Positions 45,251-55,107 of a stretch of DNA of 64,000 nt are shown here, piece after piece (the stretch's first letter is position 1; each line of letters starts with the position of its first letter). The notes beneath the pieces were generated by a model, which ran no database searches, was not told the DNA's origin, and saw only the letters and a list, made by a program, of their open reading frames with translations. Position numbers and translations under genes: made by a program. This stretch comes from Corynebacterium kefirresidentii (GTDB lineage Bacteria; Actinomycetota; Actinomycetes; Mycobacteriales; Mycobacteriaceae): assembly GCA_002154655.1 (NCBI GenBank), contig NGUZ01000001.1:310001-374000 (forward strand), in the 5' to 3' direction.

Positions 45251-47013
45251 GGACTTTTAAAAAGACTAACCTTCGCGCCTGGCAGCAATCCGCCCTCGAT
45301 AAATTCCTCGCCACTAAGCCGCAGGACTTCATGGCGGTGGCGACCCCGGGCGCCGGAAAGACTACCTTCGCGCTGCGCATTGCTACCGAGCTCATGGAAG
45401 ACCGTACGGTCGAGCGCGTAATCGTGGTGGTGCCTACCGAACACCTCAAGACCCAGTGGTCTAGCGCTGCCGCGCGCGTAGGTCTGGCTCTCGATCCGGC
45501 GTTTAGCAATTCCTCCGCCGTTAATCCCTCGATGGACGGCATTGTGGTGACTTATGCGCAAGTGGGTATGCACCCCTTCAAGCACCGCGCGGTGGCCTCT
45601 GCACGGCGCACTTTGGTGATCCTTGATGAGATTCACCATGCAGGCGACGCCAAGAGCTGGGGCGATGGCGTCAAGGAAGCCTACGACGATGTGAATCACC
45701 GCCTGGCCTTGACCGGTACGCCTTTCCGCTCCGATGACTCACCCATTCCATTCGTCCAGTACGTGGACGATGGGGAGGGGCACAAGGTATCCCGCTCGGA
45801 CCATACCTATGGTTATGGCGATGCGCTTGCCGACGGCGTCGTGCGCCCCGTTGTCTTTCTTTCTTACTCTGGTGAAGCCCGCTGGCGCGACTCGGCCGGC
45901 GAGGAACATGCAGCCCGTTTGGGCGACATTATGAATGCGGAGCAAACCGCCCGAGCGTGGCGCACCGCCTTGGACCCCAAGGGTGAGTGGATCCCTGCTG
46001 TGCTGCAGGCGGCGCATACCCGCCTGATGCAAATGCGGCGCAATATGCCGGATGCCGGCGGCCTCGTACTGGCTTCGGACACGACGACCGCACGCGCGTA
46101 TGCCAAGATCCTCAAACAGCTTTCTAATACGCCAGTGTCGGTGATTTTGTCTGATGATCCCGGCTCCTCTGATCGCATTCAGGAGTTTTCTGAGTCCACC
46201 GATGAGTGGATGGTGGCTGTGCGCATGGTGTCCGAGGGAGTGGACGTCCCGCGCCTAGCAGTGGGCGTGTATGCGACATCCGCATCGACCCCACTATTTT
46301 TCGCCCAGGCCATTGGCCGTTTCGTGCGCTCGCGCATGCCGGGTGAGACGGCGTCCGTTTTCCTTCCCTCGGTGCCTGTTTTGCTGGGCTTGGCCGAAAA
46401 TATGGAAAAGTCCCGCGATCACGTTTTGGGTGAGGAAAAGCCGGACAAGGAGGGCTGGGACGATGAGCTGCTAGAGCAAGCGAATCAGAAGAAGACCGAA
46501 CCGGACATGCTGGAGAAGTCTTATGAGTCGCTTGGTGCCGAGGCAGAGTTCTCGGGCCTGCTTTATAACGGTTCTCAGTTCAACACTGGGGACATGACCA
46601 CGGATGAAGAAGCCGATTTCCTTGGTATTCCTGGGTTGCTCGATGCGGACCAAGTCAAGGATCTGCTGCGCAAGAAGCAATCTGAGGAAATGGACCGCCG
46701 CGAGGCGGAGGAAAAGGCGCGGCGCGCGGCTGAGGCCGAGGAGGCTCACCGTCGCAAGCTCTATGGCATGGACTATGCCCCTGCCTCGCGGAAGAAGGCT
46801 GTGGAAGCTGAGTCAAGCGATACCGGAGTCGTCGATGAGCTAGGCCAGCTGCGCAAGGAGCTCAACACGGTGGTTTCTATCGCTGCCCAGCGCTCTGGCC
46901 GCCCGCACGGTGCGATTCACACCGAGGTCCGCAAGGCCTGCGGTGGACCGCCCACCGCGCTGTGCAACGCTGAGCAGCTACGCGAGCGCATCGAATACCT
47001 GCGCAAGTGGTAG
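45247..47013 (+). CDS. SF2 DEAD/DEAH-type helicase coupled to DUF3039
   Basis: A 588-residue helicase. Motif Q/I LRAWQQSALDKFLA and VATPGAGKTTFALRIA, motif II VILDEIHHAGDAKSWG (DEIHH, as in XPB/RecG-like and restriction-type helicases), motif III ALTGTPFRSD, motif IV-VI VRMVSEGVDVPRLAVGVYAT and FFAQAIGRFVRSR. After residue 400 there is a charged coiled-coil region (DLLRKKQSEEMDRREAEEKA) and a C-terminal helix QLRKELNTVVSIAAQRSG. Related proteins are widespread in Actinobacteria; substrate unknown, DNA translocation plausible. Confidence 0.88.
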   Translation: MRTFKKTNLRAWQQSALDKFLATKPQDFMAVATPGAGKTTFALRIATELMEDRTVERVIVVVPTEHLKTQWSSAAARVGLALDPAFSNSSAVNPSMDGIVVTYAQVGMHPFKHRAVASARRTLVILDEIHHAGDAKSWGDGVKEAYDDVNHRLALTGTPFRSDDSPIPFVQYVDDGEGHKVSRSDHTYGYGDALADGVVRPVVFLSYSGEARWRDSAGEEHAARLGDIMNAEQTARAWRTALDPKGEWIPAVLQAAHTRLMQMRRNMPDAGGLVLASDTTTARAYAKILKQLSNTPVSVILSDDPGSSDRIQEFSESTDEWMVAVRMVSEGVDVPRLAVGVYATSASTPLFFAQAIGRFVRSRMPGETASVFLPSVPVLLGLAENMEKSRDHVLGEEKPDKEGWDDELLEQANQKKTEPDMLEKSYESLGAEAEFSGLLYNGSQFNTGDMTTDEEADFLGIPGLLDADQVKDLLRKKQSEEMDRREAEEKARRAAEAEEAHRRKLYGMDYAPASRKKAVEAESSDTGVVDELGQLRKELNTVVSIAAQRSGRPHGAIHTEVRKACGGPPTALCNAEQLRERIEYLRKW

Positions 47014-47045
47014 TTTGGCCACAATCGCCTGAGGGCAGCTACGCA

Positions 47046-47074
47046 AAAGCCCGCACCAGAAAGGTGCGGGCTTT
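47046..47074. terminator. Bidirectional terminator between helicase and sigA
   Basis: AAAGCCCGCACC (47046-47057), loop AGAAA, GGTGCGGGCTTT (47063-47074). A perfect 12-bp stem, A- and T-runs on both sides, between convergent genes. Confidence 0.95.
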
Positions 47075-47095
47075 GTTCTCGTCCACGTAGAACGA

Positions 47096-48574
47096 TTAGT
47101 CGAGATAATCGCGCAATACCTGGGAGCGAGAGGGGTGGCGCAGCTTCGACATGGTCTTGGACTCGATCTGGCGAATGCGTTCGCGGGTAACGCCGTAGAC
47201 CTGGCCGATTTCGTCTAAAGTGCGCGGCATGCCATCGGTCAGTCCAAAGCGCAGGCGAACTACGCCGGCTTCACGCTCGGAGAGGGTGGTCAGCACGTCT
47301 TGGAGCTGATCCTGCAGCAAGGTGAAGGAGACAGCGTCGACCGCAATAACGGCTTCGGAGTCCTCGATGAAGTCACCCAACTGGGAGTCGCCTTCGTCGC
47401 CAATGGTCTGATCCAAAGAAATGGGCTCGCGGGCGTACTGCTGGATTTCGAGCACCTTTTCCTCAGTGATATCCATCTCCTTTGCCAGCTCCTGCGGGGT
47501 AGGCTCGCGGCCCAAGTCCTGCAGCAACTCGCGCTGGATACGGCCCAGCTTGTTGATGACTTCCACCATGTGGACCGGGATGCGGATGGTACGGGCCTGA
47601 TCAGCCATGGCGCGGGTAATAGCCTGGCGGATCCACCACGTGGCGTAAGTAGAGAACTTATAGCCCTTGGTGTAGTCGAACTTCTCCACAGCGCGGATAA
47701 GTCCCAAGTTGCCTTCTTGGATGAGGTCCAAAAAAGCCATGCCGCGGCCGGTGTAGCGCTTTGCCAAGGAAACCACCAGACGCAGGTTCGCCTCCAACAG
47801 GTGGTTTTTGGCCTTGCGGCCATCGCGGGCGATGCTGCGCAGGTCGCGCTTTTCCATGGGGGAGAGCTTAGCGGCCTTATCGCCTTCGGCGCGGGCCTTT
47901 TCCATCTCATCCATGCGGTGCTGTGCGTACAGGCCGGCCTCGATGCGCTTGGCCAAGGAAACCTCTTGCTCGGCGTTGAGCAGGGCCACCTTACCAATCT
48001 GCTTGAGGTAGGCACGAACGGAGTCAGCAGAGGCAGTCAGCTGCGCATCCTTGCGTGCCTGGCGCAGTGCAGCGGATTCTTCCTCGTCCCAGACGGAGGA
48101 GGAGTCCTCTTCTTCGTCATCGTCCTCATCGTCTTCGTCCAAGTCCTCTTCGAGGTCCTCGTCCTCGAGGTCTTCACCGCCTGCGAAGTCATCATCTTCC
48201 TCGATGTCCGCATTGGTGGGATCGAAGTCGACGTCTTCGTCGTGCTCGTCCTCGTCGAGCTCTTCTTCTACCTCCGGCTGTGCTTGCTTTTCGGACTCAG
48301 CGGGGGATTCCTGCTTCTTCGCCGCGGACTTGCGGACCGTCTTCTTCGTGGCCTTCTTAGCAGACTTTTTAGTGGTCTTCTTGGCCGACTTCTTAGCGGT
48401 CTTTTTCGCAGTCTTTTTGGCTGTTTTCTTAGCGGTCTTCTTGGCCGTCTTTTTAGCCGTCTTCTTCGCGGTTTTCTTTGCCGTCTTCTTGGCGGTCTTC
48501 TTTGCAGGAGTAGATGCCCCGGCGGCGTTTTCGCCCTCGCCGAGTGCCTGGTCTGAAGATTCAGTGGCTGCCAC
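47096..48574 (-). CDS. sigA: Primary RNA polymerase sigma factor SigA
   Basis: The essential housekeeping sigma factor (492 residues). The N-terminus holds a lysine/alanine/threonine repeat (about ten KKTA units near residues 25-70) and then an acidic block ([24 protein letters not shown]), both typical of the corynebacterial and mycobacterial region 1.1. Region 1.2 to 4 follow: [60 protein letters not shown], and region 4 [30 protein letters not shown]. It is preceded by ppgK. Confidence 0.98.
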   Translation of the reverse strand: MAATESSDQALGEGENAAGASTPAKKTAKKTAKKTAKKTAKKTAKKTAKKTAKKTAKKTAKKSAKKTTKKSAKKATKKTVRKSAAKKQESPAESEKQAQPEVEEELDEDEHDEDVDFDPTNADIEEDDDFAGGEDLEDEDLEEDLDEDDEDDDEEEDSSSVWDEEESAALRQARKDAQLTASADSVRAYLKQIGKVALLNAEQEVSLAKRIEAGLYAQHRMDEMEKARAEGDKAAKLSPMEKRDLRSIARDGRKAKNHLLEANLRLVVSLAKRYTGRGMAFLDLIQEGNLGLIRAVEKFDYTKGYKFSTYATWWIRQAITRAMADQARTIRIPVHMVEVINKLGRIQRELLQDLGREPTPQELAKEMDITEEKVLEIQQYAREPISLDQTIGDEGDSQLGDFIEDSEAVIAVDAVSFTLLQDQLQDVLTTLSEREAGVVRLRFGLTDGMPRTLDEIGQVYGVTRERIRQIESKTMSKLRHPSRSQVLRDYLD

Positions 48575-48717
48575 GTACGCCCTTTCGACTTACTTCTTGA
48601 TTAAAACAGCTCAGTGCGCCCTAGCTGGGCGCTCGTCCATCACTGTGATGTTAACGCGCTGTGGCCTTATGCAGGCCAGACACGCCTTAGAGCTATTTAA
48701 CTTAGGATCGACCGCCC

Positions 48718-48740
48718 AGTATAGAGGATCTTTCTCCTCT
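48718..48740 (-). promoter_or_regulatory. Possible sigA promoter with adjacent inverted repeat
   Basis: On the minus strand TATACT (complement of 48718-48723) is a good -10; a perfect inverted repeat AGAGGA-N6-TCCTCT (48723-48740) lies just upstream of it, where a repressor or activator might bind. No -35 of quality is seen. The ppgK stop is at 48775, so this is the leader of sigA. Confidence 0.4.
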
Positions 48741-48774
48741 GCCGGTGGATAGGGTCACCAGCAGTGCATAAATT

Positions 48775-49533
48775 TTATGGTTTCAAGCCCTCTACCGCCG
48801 CCATTGCGGCACCAACAATCCCTGCACGATTGCGCAATTGTGCAGGCATGACGGGGGTGGCAATGTCAAGGTGCGGGCCCCACTTTTCAAACTTGCGCGA
48901 GATACCACCCCCAATGAGGAAAGCCTGCGGGTTAAAAAGCTTTTCATACTCCGCAAGGACCTTATTTAACCGCTTAGCCCAGTGCTTGTACTTGAGCCCT
49001 TCGCGGTCCTTGACGGCCGACGATGCAATCTTTTCGGCTTCATCATCACCCACCAGCATGTGCCCTAGCTCGGTATTGGGGAAGAGCTGACCATTCAAGA
49101 AGAAGGCTGAACCAATGCCGGTGCCCAAAGTCAAAAAGATTACGGAACCCTGCTTGGCGATGTCCTCTCCGTAGGCAACCTCGGCTAGTCCTGCCGCGTC
49201 GGCGTCGTTAAGCACGGCAAAATCCGCATCCAAGTAATCAGCGAATAGCTCTGTCGCATTAATGCCAATCCACTCCTTGGAAATATTCGCTGCCGTTTCT
49301 ACCTCTTGGTTGCGGACTACGGAAGGCAGGGTAATGCCTACTGGGCCTTCCCACTGCTTTTCCTGGATGATTTGGGCTACCACCTTGGCAACATCGTGCG
49401 GAGTCGATGGCTGCGGCGTGGCGATTTTCATACGCTCGCCCACGAATTCGCCGGTGGCAAGGTCCACCTCTGCGCCCTTAATGCCCGAACCGCCGACATC
49501 GACGCCAAAAGAATGTCCAGAAAGAGTAGTCAT
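48775..49533 (-). CDS. ppgK: Polyphosphate glucokinase
   Basis: Phosphorylates glucose with polyphosphate or ATP. The 252-residue ROK-family enzyme has the phosphate-binding [16 protein letters not shown] at the N-terminus, the substrate segment [32 protein letters not shown] and [12 protein letters not shown]. The ATG at 49533 ([15 protein letters not shown]) gives the usual length; the longer frame is a shadow of suhB. It is divergent from suhB across 34 bases and lies upstream of sigA, an arrangement conserved in Actinobacteria. Confidence 0.94.
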   Translation of the reverse strand: MTTLSGHSFGVDVGGSGIKGAEVDLATGEFVGERMKIATPQPSTPHDVAKVVAQIIQEKQWEGPVGITLPSVVRNQEVETAANISKEWIGINATELFADYLDADFAVLNDADAAGLAEVAYGEDIAKQGSVIFLTLGTGIGSAFFLNGQLFPNTELGHMLVGDDEAEKIASSAVKDREGLKYKHWAKRLNKVLAEYEKLFNPQAFLIGGGISRKFEKWGPHLDIATPVMPAQLRNRAGIVGAAMAAVEGLKP

Positions 49534-49567
49534 GCCCGACAGTGTAGAAGAAGGCACAATAGTTGGC

Positions 49568-50419
49568 ATGACTGAGCACATCGATTTTCTCCAGTTGCGG
49601 GATTTTGCCGTCTCTACCGCCACGCGAGCGGCCGAACTAGTTGCCGCCCGGCGCGCAGAGCTTGTCGCCGGTGACGGCATCGCGGCACATACCAGCACCA
49701 AGTCCAGTGATGTGGATCCGGTAACTGAGGTCGACACCGCCACAGAGGAATTCATTGTCACCACCATTCGTACCCAACGCCCAGGGGATGGAATCTTTGG
49801 GGAAGAAGGCGCCAATGTGGAATCCACCAGCGGTGTTACCTGGATAGTGGATCCGATTGATGGCACCGTAAATTTCCTCTACGGGGTGCCGGATTTTGCA
49901 GTTTCTATCGGTGCGGAATATCAGGGGCGCCTGGTAGCTGGCGCGGTGGTCAACGTGGCCCGCGGGCGCACTTATGCAGCCGCGGCTGGTCAGGGCGCCA
50001 CGGTCACCGGCCCGGACGGGAAGGTGCACCCATTGCAGTGCGCCCACACCAAAAATCCCGCCTTGGCATTGGTAGCCACTGGCTTCGGATACGATGCCCA
50101 ACGGAGAGCAGCGCAAGCCGAGCTGCTCACCAAGCTCTTGCCCCAGGTACGAGATATTCGCCGCATCGGTGCTGCCGCGCTGGATTTATGTCGCGTAGCT
50201 GAGGGCACGGTTGATGCCTACTTTGAGCACGGCATCAATGCTTGGGATTTTGCCGCCGGGGCAATTATTGCCCGCGAAGCAGGCGCGGTGGTGCACCATC
50301 CAGGCTTTGAGAAGGGGTCCGCTCAGGGCGAACTTACCTGGGCCGCGGGGGCAGATTTGGCCCCCGCCTTTGAGGAACTTTTGGCAGCACACAACGCCAC
50401 AGGCGCGTTGCGGGGGTAA
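49568..50419 (+). CDS. suhB: Inositol monophosphatase family protein
   Basis: A 283-residue metal-dependent phosphatase. Metal-binding motifs are present: [20 protein letters not shown] and the C-terminal [21 protein letters not shown]. The N-terminus has a helical stretch ([12 protein letters not shown]) before the [14 protein letters not shown] lead-in. Substrates of this group include inositol phosphate, histidinol phosphate or fructose 1,6-bisphosphate; the sequence alone does not settle which. ATG at 49568. Confidence 0.9.
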   Translation: MTEHIDFLQLRDFAVSTATRAAELVAARRAELVAGDGIAAHTSTKSSDVDPVTEVDTATEEFIVTTIRTQRPGDGIFGEEGANVESTSGVTWIVDPIDGTVNFLYGVPDFAVSIGAEYQGRLVAGAVVNVARGRTYAAAAGQGATVTGPDGKVHPLQCAHTKNPALALVATGFGYDAQRRAAQAELLTKLLPQVRDIRRIGAAALDLCRVAEGTVDAYFEHGINAWDFAAGAIIAREAGAVVHHPGFEKGSAQGELTWAAGADLAPAFEELLAAHNATGALRG

Positions 50420-50531
50420 TAGTTTTCCACGCTGACGGTCGGTGAGATGACATCTAGCCATTTGTGCTTTACTATGCGCGATCGATAATTACCCATTCCT
50501 TAAAGCAATTTGACCATTAGGGGCGTGCATT

Positions 50532-50822
50532 ATGGCCACCGATTATGACGCACCGCGCCGGCGCGCGGAAGATGAACTCGAAACTGACTCCCTAGAGGGG
50601 CTCAAAGCCGCTGAAAGCGACAACAACGGCATGGACGATGACGGAGAAATCGTCGAATCGTTCCAGCCGCCAACAGTTGACCTTACCGGTGAGGAGCTCA
50701 ATGTTGAGGTAGTTCCGCGCCAAGAAGATGAGTTTACTTGCGGCTCTTGTTTCCTAGTGCAGTCCAATAAGCGCTATTCCCACGATGAGGATGGCCAGCC
50801 TATCTGTAAGGACTGTGCTTAA
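50532..50822 (+). CDS. DUF4193 small protein
   Basis: A 96-residue acidic protein with a C-terminal double-CxxC finger: TCGSCFLVQ and ICKDCA, suggesting one zinc. The N-terminus (MATDYDAPRRRAEDELETDSLEGLK) is diagnostic for DUF4193, an actinobacterial family (Rv2699c in mycobacteria, from memory) sitting near dut. Function not known. Preceded by a 112-base leader and followed by a strong terminator. Confidence 0.88.
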   Translation: MATDYDAPRRRAEDELETDSLEGLKAAESDNNGMDDDGEIVESFQPPTVDLTGEELNVEVVPRQEDEFTCGSCFLVQSNKRYSHDEDGQPICKDCA

Positions 50823-50845
50823 AGGAAAGAATCGCAGCAGTAAAG

Positions 50846-50889
50846 AAACCCCGCACACGGCAACTTGCTTAAAGCCGAGTGCGGGGTTT
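50846..50889. terminator. Terminator after the DUF4193 gene
   Basis: AAACCCCGCAC (50846-50856) and GTGCGGGGTTT (50879-50889) form a perfect 11-bp stem enclosing an ACGGC/GCCG inner stem, between convergent genes. Confidence 0.88.
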
Positions 50890-50946
50890 GGTGTTGTGGC
50901 CGCCTCGAATCTGCCGGTTCGAGGATGCCTACAAAGTCTTTAAAAT

Positions 50947-51483
50947 TTAGTGTTGTTCCGGCAGGAAGGCATGGAGTAAAGCTTCTGGGTCCTTCGAAGC
51001 GATGAGCCAATAAGGGGTATCGTCCTCAGGATCATTGAGTACCATCATGGCGTGCTCATCCACCCAAGCGTGGGAGACCAAGAACGCCGCGGGATCGAAT
51101 TGCGGGCCTAGCGCATTACGCCGTGCAGATTTAGGAACCGTGATAGACCGCGAGACCACGTCGTTGGGTAGTTGGGCGTCTTTGACTGAGAGCCAACGCG
51201 TTCCGTCTGGGTCACGCTCTACCACGATGACCGTATTGGACCACGTAATAAGAACCCACACGGCGATGGCGCCAAGGAGTATTGCAGGAATAATGGTCCA
51301 CCACATGGAGCGGTTTAGCCCGGCGGTAGCAGAAGTAAGTGCCACGATGCCGGCGGCAAAAAGCCAAAAGTACCAAGGCACCCATTGGCGTTCGCGGTAG
51401 AGCACCTGAGGGGCCATCGTGCCCTGCGCAGAAGCGGAGCTCGACGGTGCCGGAGTTGCGGAAGAAGCAGATGTATCAGACAC
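50947..51483 (-). CDS. DUF3093 membrane protein
   Basis: A 178-residue protein with a Ser/Ala-rich N-terminus, two membrane segments (WYFWLFAAGIVALTSATAG and IIPAILLGAIAVWVLITWS) and a C-terminal soluble part with SRSITVPKSARRNALGPQFDP and WLIASKDPEALLHAF. It fits DUF3093, which is conserved near dut in Actinobacteria. Function unknown. Divergent from dut across 64 bases. Confidence 0.85.
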   Translation of the reverse strand: MSDTSASSATPAPSSSASAQGTMAPQVLYRERQWVPWYFWLFAAGIVALTSATAGLNRSMWWTIIPAILLGAIAVWVLITWSNTVIVVERDPDGTRWLSVKDAQLPNDVVSRSITVPKSARRNALGPQFDPAAFLVSHAWVDEHAMMVLNDPEDDTPYWLIASKDPEALLHAFLPEQH

Positions 51484-51547
51484 GTCTAGCTAGTCTAGTC
51501 CACACGCACCGCAGAATGAACCTGCTAAGGCAGGTAGGATTGGCCAG

Positions 51548-52021
51548 GTGACTGACTCGTTTCCATATTCTCAGCCAGAAAGCCCTTTCGGCGATATTAA
51601 AGTCAAGCGTCTAGACAAGGAGCTTCCGCTGCCGAAACGCGCCCATCGCGGCGACGCTGGTGCGGACCTCTACGCAGCAGAAGCACTTACGTTGCAACCC
51701 GGCGAGCGCGCCCTTGTAGGCACCGGGATTGCAATTGCGCTGCCACTAGGAACAGTCGGTTTGATTCATCCACGGTCCGGGTTGGCTGCTAAACAAGGGC
51801 TTTCGGTAGTTAATACTCCGGGGACAGTGGATGCTGACTACCGCGGGGAAATCAAAGTCTGCCTTATCAACCACGACCGGCATACCCCTATCGAAATCGA
51901 ACGCGGAATGCGTATCGCTCAGCTCGTGGTCCAGCGCGTTGAGCTAGTGGGATTTGCTGAGGTCGAAGAATTGGATGACACCGACCGGGGAGCCGGTGGC
52001 TATGGCTCTACCGGCGTGTAG
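51548..52021 (+). CDS. dut: dUTP pyrophosphatase
   Basis: Hydrolyses dUTP to dUMP and pyrophosphate, keeping uracil out of DNA. The 157-residue trimeric-type dUTPase has its five motifs: 1 [11 protein letters not shown], 2 [16 protein letters not shown], 3 [13 protein letters not shown], 4 [13 protein letters not shown], 5 [11 protein letters not shown]. Start is GTG at 51548. It is the first of a group of forward genes leading to DUF3710 and DUF3159. Confidence 0.97.
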   Translation: MTDSFPYSQPESPFGDIKVKRLDKELPLPKRAHRGDAGADLYAAEALTLQPGERALVGTGIAIALPLGTVGLIHPRSGLAAKQGLSVVNTPGTVDADYRGEIKVCLINHDRHTPIEIERGMRIAQLVVQRVELVGFAEVEELDDTDRGAGGYGSTGV

Positions 52022-52069
52022 CTAAAGCAATAGAGACTGAACGAAACTTCTAGAAAGGATGTAGCAACC

Positions 52070-53017
52070 ATGGGAATCTGGCCCTTTGGCAAGAAGAACG
52101 AGGATGCGAAGAAGGAGCAGGCACAGCCTGCAGCAAAGGGCGAAAAGCCGGCGGGCCCCGAGTCCGTGGATAAAGGTGCCCAGGAATCATATGCTCCGGT
52201 AGAAGATACCGCAGCCGATGCTGCGGCAGCTTCTGGCAATGAACCACGCGAATTTGCCCATGACGCTATCAACGGTCAGACCGGCCCCTTTGATGGTGAC
52301 TCCGTAGATATCGAAACTTTCGATTTCAGCGACTTTTCCATCGGCATTTTAGATTTGGGCTCTCTGCGCATCCCACTGCCAAAGGAATCCCAGGTACAAG
52401 TAGAAATGGGCGAGCAAGGCCCGCGGATGCTGCACATCGTAACCAAGGTGGGCCGAATTACCCCCGTAGCCTTTGCCGCCCCACGCAAGCCAGGCCAGTG
52501 GGCAGAATCCGTCGAGGAGATCAGGGAAGGCATGAGCCGCGATGGTCTCACCGTTACTACCGAGCCAGGCCCGTGGGGTGCTGAGGTCGTGGGTAAAAAC
52601 GACAATGGCCAGGTTCGCGTCATCGGTGCAGATGGCCCACGGTGGATGCTGCGCATGACGCTGGCCGCACCGGCAGGAATGGAAGCTGACCTAGCAGAAA
52701 TGGCCCGCGAGATAGCCGCACGCACCTTTGTCTACCGCGGAGAAGACCCCATCTTGGCCGGAAACGCTTTGCCGGTCATCATGCCCGAGCAGCTCGTACA
52801 GCAAGTCAAGCAGGCCATGGACCAGCGCCAGCAGGAGCAGCAGGCAGCCGCTAATGCCCAGAACCACCCAGAAAACGGCGTAGGCGGTCCAGACCCTGCA
52901 GCAGAAGCAGAGGCGGAACAGCACTTGCGCGATTTGGGCGGCACCCCACAGGAGGGGGAGAATGGATCGTCCCCGCAGGACCCCGATGAGGGTTCTGCAC
53001 CTACTTCCAAAGACTAG
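52070..53017 (+). CDS. DUF3710 protein
   Basis: A 315-residue acidic, soluble protein with a disordered N-terminus (MGIWPFGKKNEDAKKEQAQP), a folded core with FDFSDFSIGILDLGSLRIPLP, PRMLHIVTKVGRITPVAFAAP and EVVGKNDNGQVRVIGADGPRWMLR, and a Gln/Glu-rich disordered tail. The core matches DUF3710 (Rv2696c-like). Unknown function. GAAAGGA precedes the start. Confidence 0.87.
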   Translation: MGIWPFGKKNEDAKKEQAQPAAKGEKPAGPESVDKGAQESYAPVEDTAADAAAASGNEPREFAHDAINGQTGPFDGDSVDIETFDFSDFSIGILDLGSLRIPLPKESQVQVEMGEQGPRMLHIVTKVGRITPVAFAAPRKPGQWAESVEEIREGMSRDGLTVTTEPGPWGAEVVGKNDNGQVRVIGADGPRWMLRMTLAAPAGMEADLAEMAREIAARTFVYRGEDPILAGNALPVIMPEQLVQQVKQAMDQRQQEQQAAANAQNHPENGVGGPDPAAEAEAEQHLRDLGGTPQEGENGSSPQDPDEGSAPTSKD

Positions 53018-53034
53018 GCAAAGCAGTAAACCAC

Positions 53035-53763
53035 GTGACACACTCTTCCTCGCCGCAGTCCTCCCAGGACGCAAAGAACCTTGACGCTAATGAGTCTCAA
53101 GCCGAACCCACCCTATTGGAACAAATGGGTGGGCTATCCGGGCTCGTTTCCGCTACCTTGCCGGTCATTGTGCTGATTCCAGTCAATAACTTTTTTGGGC
53201 TGGGCCCAGCCCTCGCAGCGGCGCTTGGTGTAGCCGTTGCTATCGCTATCTGGAGGGTGCTTCGCAAAGAGACCCTTCAGCCAGCCATATCGGGGCTTTT
53301 GGGCGTCGCTCTGTGTGCGGCAATCGCCTGGTTTACCGGTGATGCCAAAGGGTATTTCTTGTACGGTATCTGGATGTCGTTGGCGCTATGCATTGCCGCC
53401 GTACTCTCGATCCTATTCCGGTGGCCCGCGGTGGGCGTTATCTGGAAGGGGATTAACGGCGAGGAAATGCAGTGGCAGAAGATTACCCCAGCGCGCCGGG
53501 CCTATGCCATAGCCACCGGTGGGTGGGCGGTAATCTTTCTCGCCCGTTTTATTGTCCAGCGCGCCATCTATGATGCCGATGCAACTACAGCATTGGGAGT
53601 GACCAGAATCCTAATGGGATGGCCCCTGACCCTTCTGGTAACGGCGCTTACCGTGTGGATGGTGCGGCGCGCGGACACAGCTGTGGAGGAAGCTACAGGC
53701 GCGGGTGAGCGTACGCAGGCACAACCAGAACCACTACAAGAGGCCGAGGTAGAAAATGACTGA
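53035..53763 (+). CDS. DUF3159 membrane protein
   Basis: A 242-residue protein with five or six membrane segments: SATLPVIVLIPVNNFFGLGP, ALAAALGVAVAIAIWRVL, ISGLLGVALCAAIAWFTG, GIWMSLALCIAAVLSILF and GGWAVIFLARFIVQ plus a final one. It fits the actinobacterial family DUF3159. The start is GTG at 53035. The end overlaps the next gene by 8 bases, so the two are tightly linked. Confidence 0.83.
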   Translation: MTHSSSPQSSQDAKNLDANESQAEPTLLEQMGGLSGLVSATLPVIVLIPVNNFFGLGPALAAALGVAVAIAIWRVLRKETLQPAISGLLGVALCAAIAWFTGDAKGYFLYGIWMSLALCIAAVLSILFRWPAVGVIWKGINGEEMQWQKITPARRAYAIATGGWAVIFLARFIVQRAIYDADATTALGVTRILMGWPLTLLVTALTVWMVRRADTAVEEATGAGERTQAQPEPLQEAEVEND

Positions 53764-54979
53764 ACCTACGATTAGCCGGGGCGATATTCTTGAGGTGAGA
53801 ATTGACCGCATGGCACACGGCGGGGAAGGAATCGGCCAGGCGCCTGATGGGCGAGTGGTATTTGTTCCACGCGCATTTCCAGGAGACGTCGTTAAGGCTA
53901 AGGCCGGCCGAGTCAAGAAGTCGTTCATTAAGGCGGACCTGGACAGTGTAGTGACCCCGGGTGCGCTGCGCGTGCCATCGTCGTGCCCAGCTGCGGAACA
54001 AGGGGCAGGCTGCTGCGATTTTGCAGAGCTAGATCCTGCGGCCGAAACTGGGATTAAGGCAGAAATCTTAGCGGAGCAGCTGCGCCGCACTGGCGTTAAA
54101 ACCCGGGAGGGCCTAGAAATTGAACAACACACCCTAGAGCCGGTGAGGGGCTGGCGCACTCGGGTTCGGTGGGGCGTCGACAAGCAAGGGCGTGCTGGAA
54201 CCCGTGAGCGTCGGTCCAATGAGCTCGTTACGGCAGCCGCCTGTACGCAGCTGGCTCCGGGATTGGCAGACGGCCTCATCGGAGAAGGTGCACGTCGTTT
54301 TACCCCAGGTGCAGAGGTCATTGCTGTTGTCGATGGCACAGGAGACCGCCATGTAGTAGAAACCCGCAAAGCCCCGCGCGGACACCGCGTAGAGACCATC
54401 CGTGAGGTGGTGGAAGGCAGCGGCCAAGTGCAAGAACATGTGGGTAGTAGGACGTTTAGCTTCCCCGCCACTGCCTTTTGGCAAGCCCATAGTCAGGCGC
54501 CGGCGGCGTATACCCAACTGGTAACTGAGTGGCTCGGTCAACGTGAGTACCAGGAACGCACCGCCTGGGATCTTTATGGCGGCGTTGGGCTTTTCGTTCC
54601 AGCACTGGCCGCAGCCGTGCAGGGCAAGGTCATTTCCGTGGATTATTCGCCAGCGGCAACGGCAGCGGAGCAGCCCTGCCTGGCGGACTGCGATGTGGAA
54701 CTAAAATCCGCGAAGGTGGAGCAGGTTGCTGCGCAGTTACCTAAACCAGGCGCTGTAGTCCTCGATCCCCCACGCACCGGCGCAGGCAAAGACGTGATTC
54801 GTTCCGTGGCGGCCGCTGCACCCCAAGCGGTCGTGCACGTGGGATGTGACCCAGCCACCTTTGCTCGCGATCTGCATTACTGGGACGAGCACGGGTACGG
54901 GATTGAAAAAATGGCGCTCATTAACGCTTTTCCCGGAACGCATCACTTCGAAACGATTGCGCTCATTACCCCTGCCTAA
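53756..54979 (+). CDS. TrmA/RlmD-type RNA (uracil-5-)methyltransferase with TRAM domain
   Basis: A 407-residue class I SAM methyltransferase. TRAM domain at the N-terminus ([27 protein letters not shown]), iron-sulfur-type cysteines in [19 protein letters not shown], the catalytic fold with [34 protein letters not shown] and the nucleophilic Cys in [14 protein letters not shown]. Homologues methylate U747/U1939 of 23S rRNA or U54 of tRNA; the target cannot be read from sequence. It overlaps the DUF3159 gene by 8 bases. Confidence 0.9.
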   Translation: MTEPTISRGDILEVRIDRMAHGGEGIGQAPDGRVVFVPRAFPGDVVKAKAGRVKKSFIKADLDSVVTPGALRVPSSCPAAEQGAGCCDFAELDPAAETGIKAEILAEQLRRTGVKTREGLEIEQHTLEPVRGWRTRVRWGVDKQGRAGTRERRSNELVTAAACTQLAPGLADGLIGEGARRFTPGAEVIAVVDGTGDRHVVETRKAPRGHRVETIREVVEGSGQVQEHVGSRTFSFPATAFWQAHSQAPAAYTQLVTEWLGQREYQERTAWDLYGGVGLFVPALAAAVQGKVISVDYSPAATAAEQPCLADCDVELKSAKVEQVAAQLPKPGAVVLDPPRTGAGKDVIRSVAAAAPQAVVHVGCDPATFARDLHYWDEHGYGIEKMALINAFPGTHHFETIALITPA

Positions 54980-55034
54980 TGCGCCGCATAGGTGCCCAGG
55001 CGCGGCCGGGTACGGTGCCGCGCCCTAGCCGGAA

Positions 55035-55040
55035 TATAAT
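55035..55040 (+). promoter_or_regulatory. Consensus -10 upstream of dxs
   Basis: TATAAT at 55035-55040, 68 bases before the chosen dxs start. No clear -35 is present at 17 bases. An independent promoter for dxs after the methyltransferase gene is plausible. Confidence 0.5.
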
Positions 55041-55107
55041 ATTCACCGCCCGCCGCGGGTACGGTAGAAAAGAAGAACTAAGCACAGAAGGAGTTGAAGG
55101 CCGCTCC

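Noticed and set aside
48350..48510. Regular repeats considered as a CRISPR array
   Set aside because: Repeats are contiguous lysine codons inside sigA with no spacers.
47300..48556. 418-codon frame opposite sigA
   Set aside because: Antisense to the certain sigA gene; composition is the complement of the Lys and acidic tracts.
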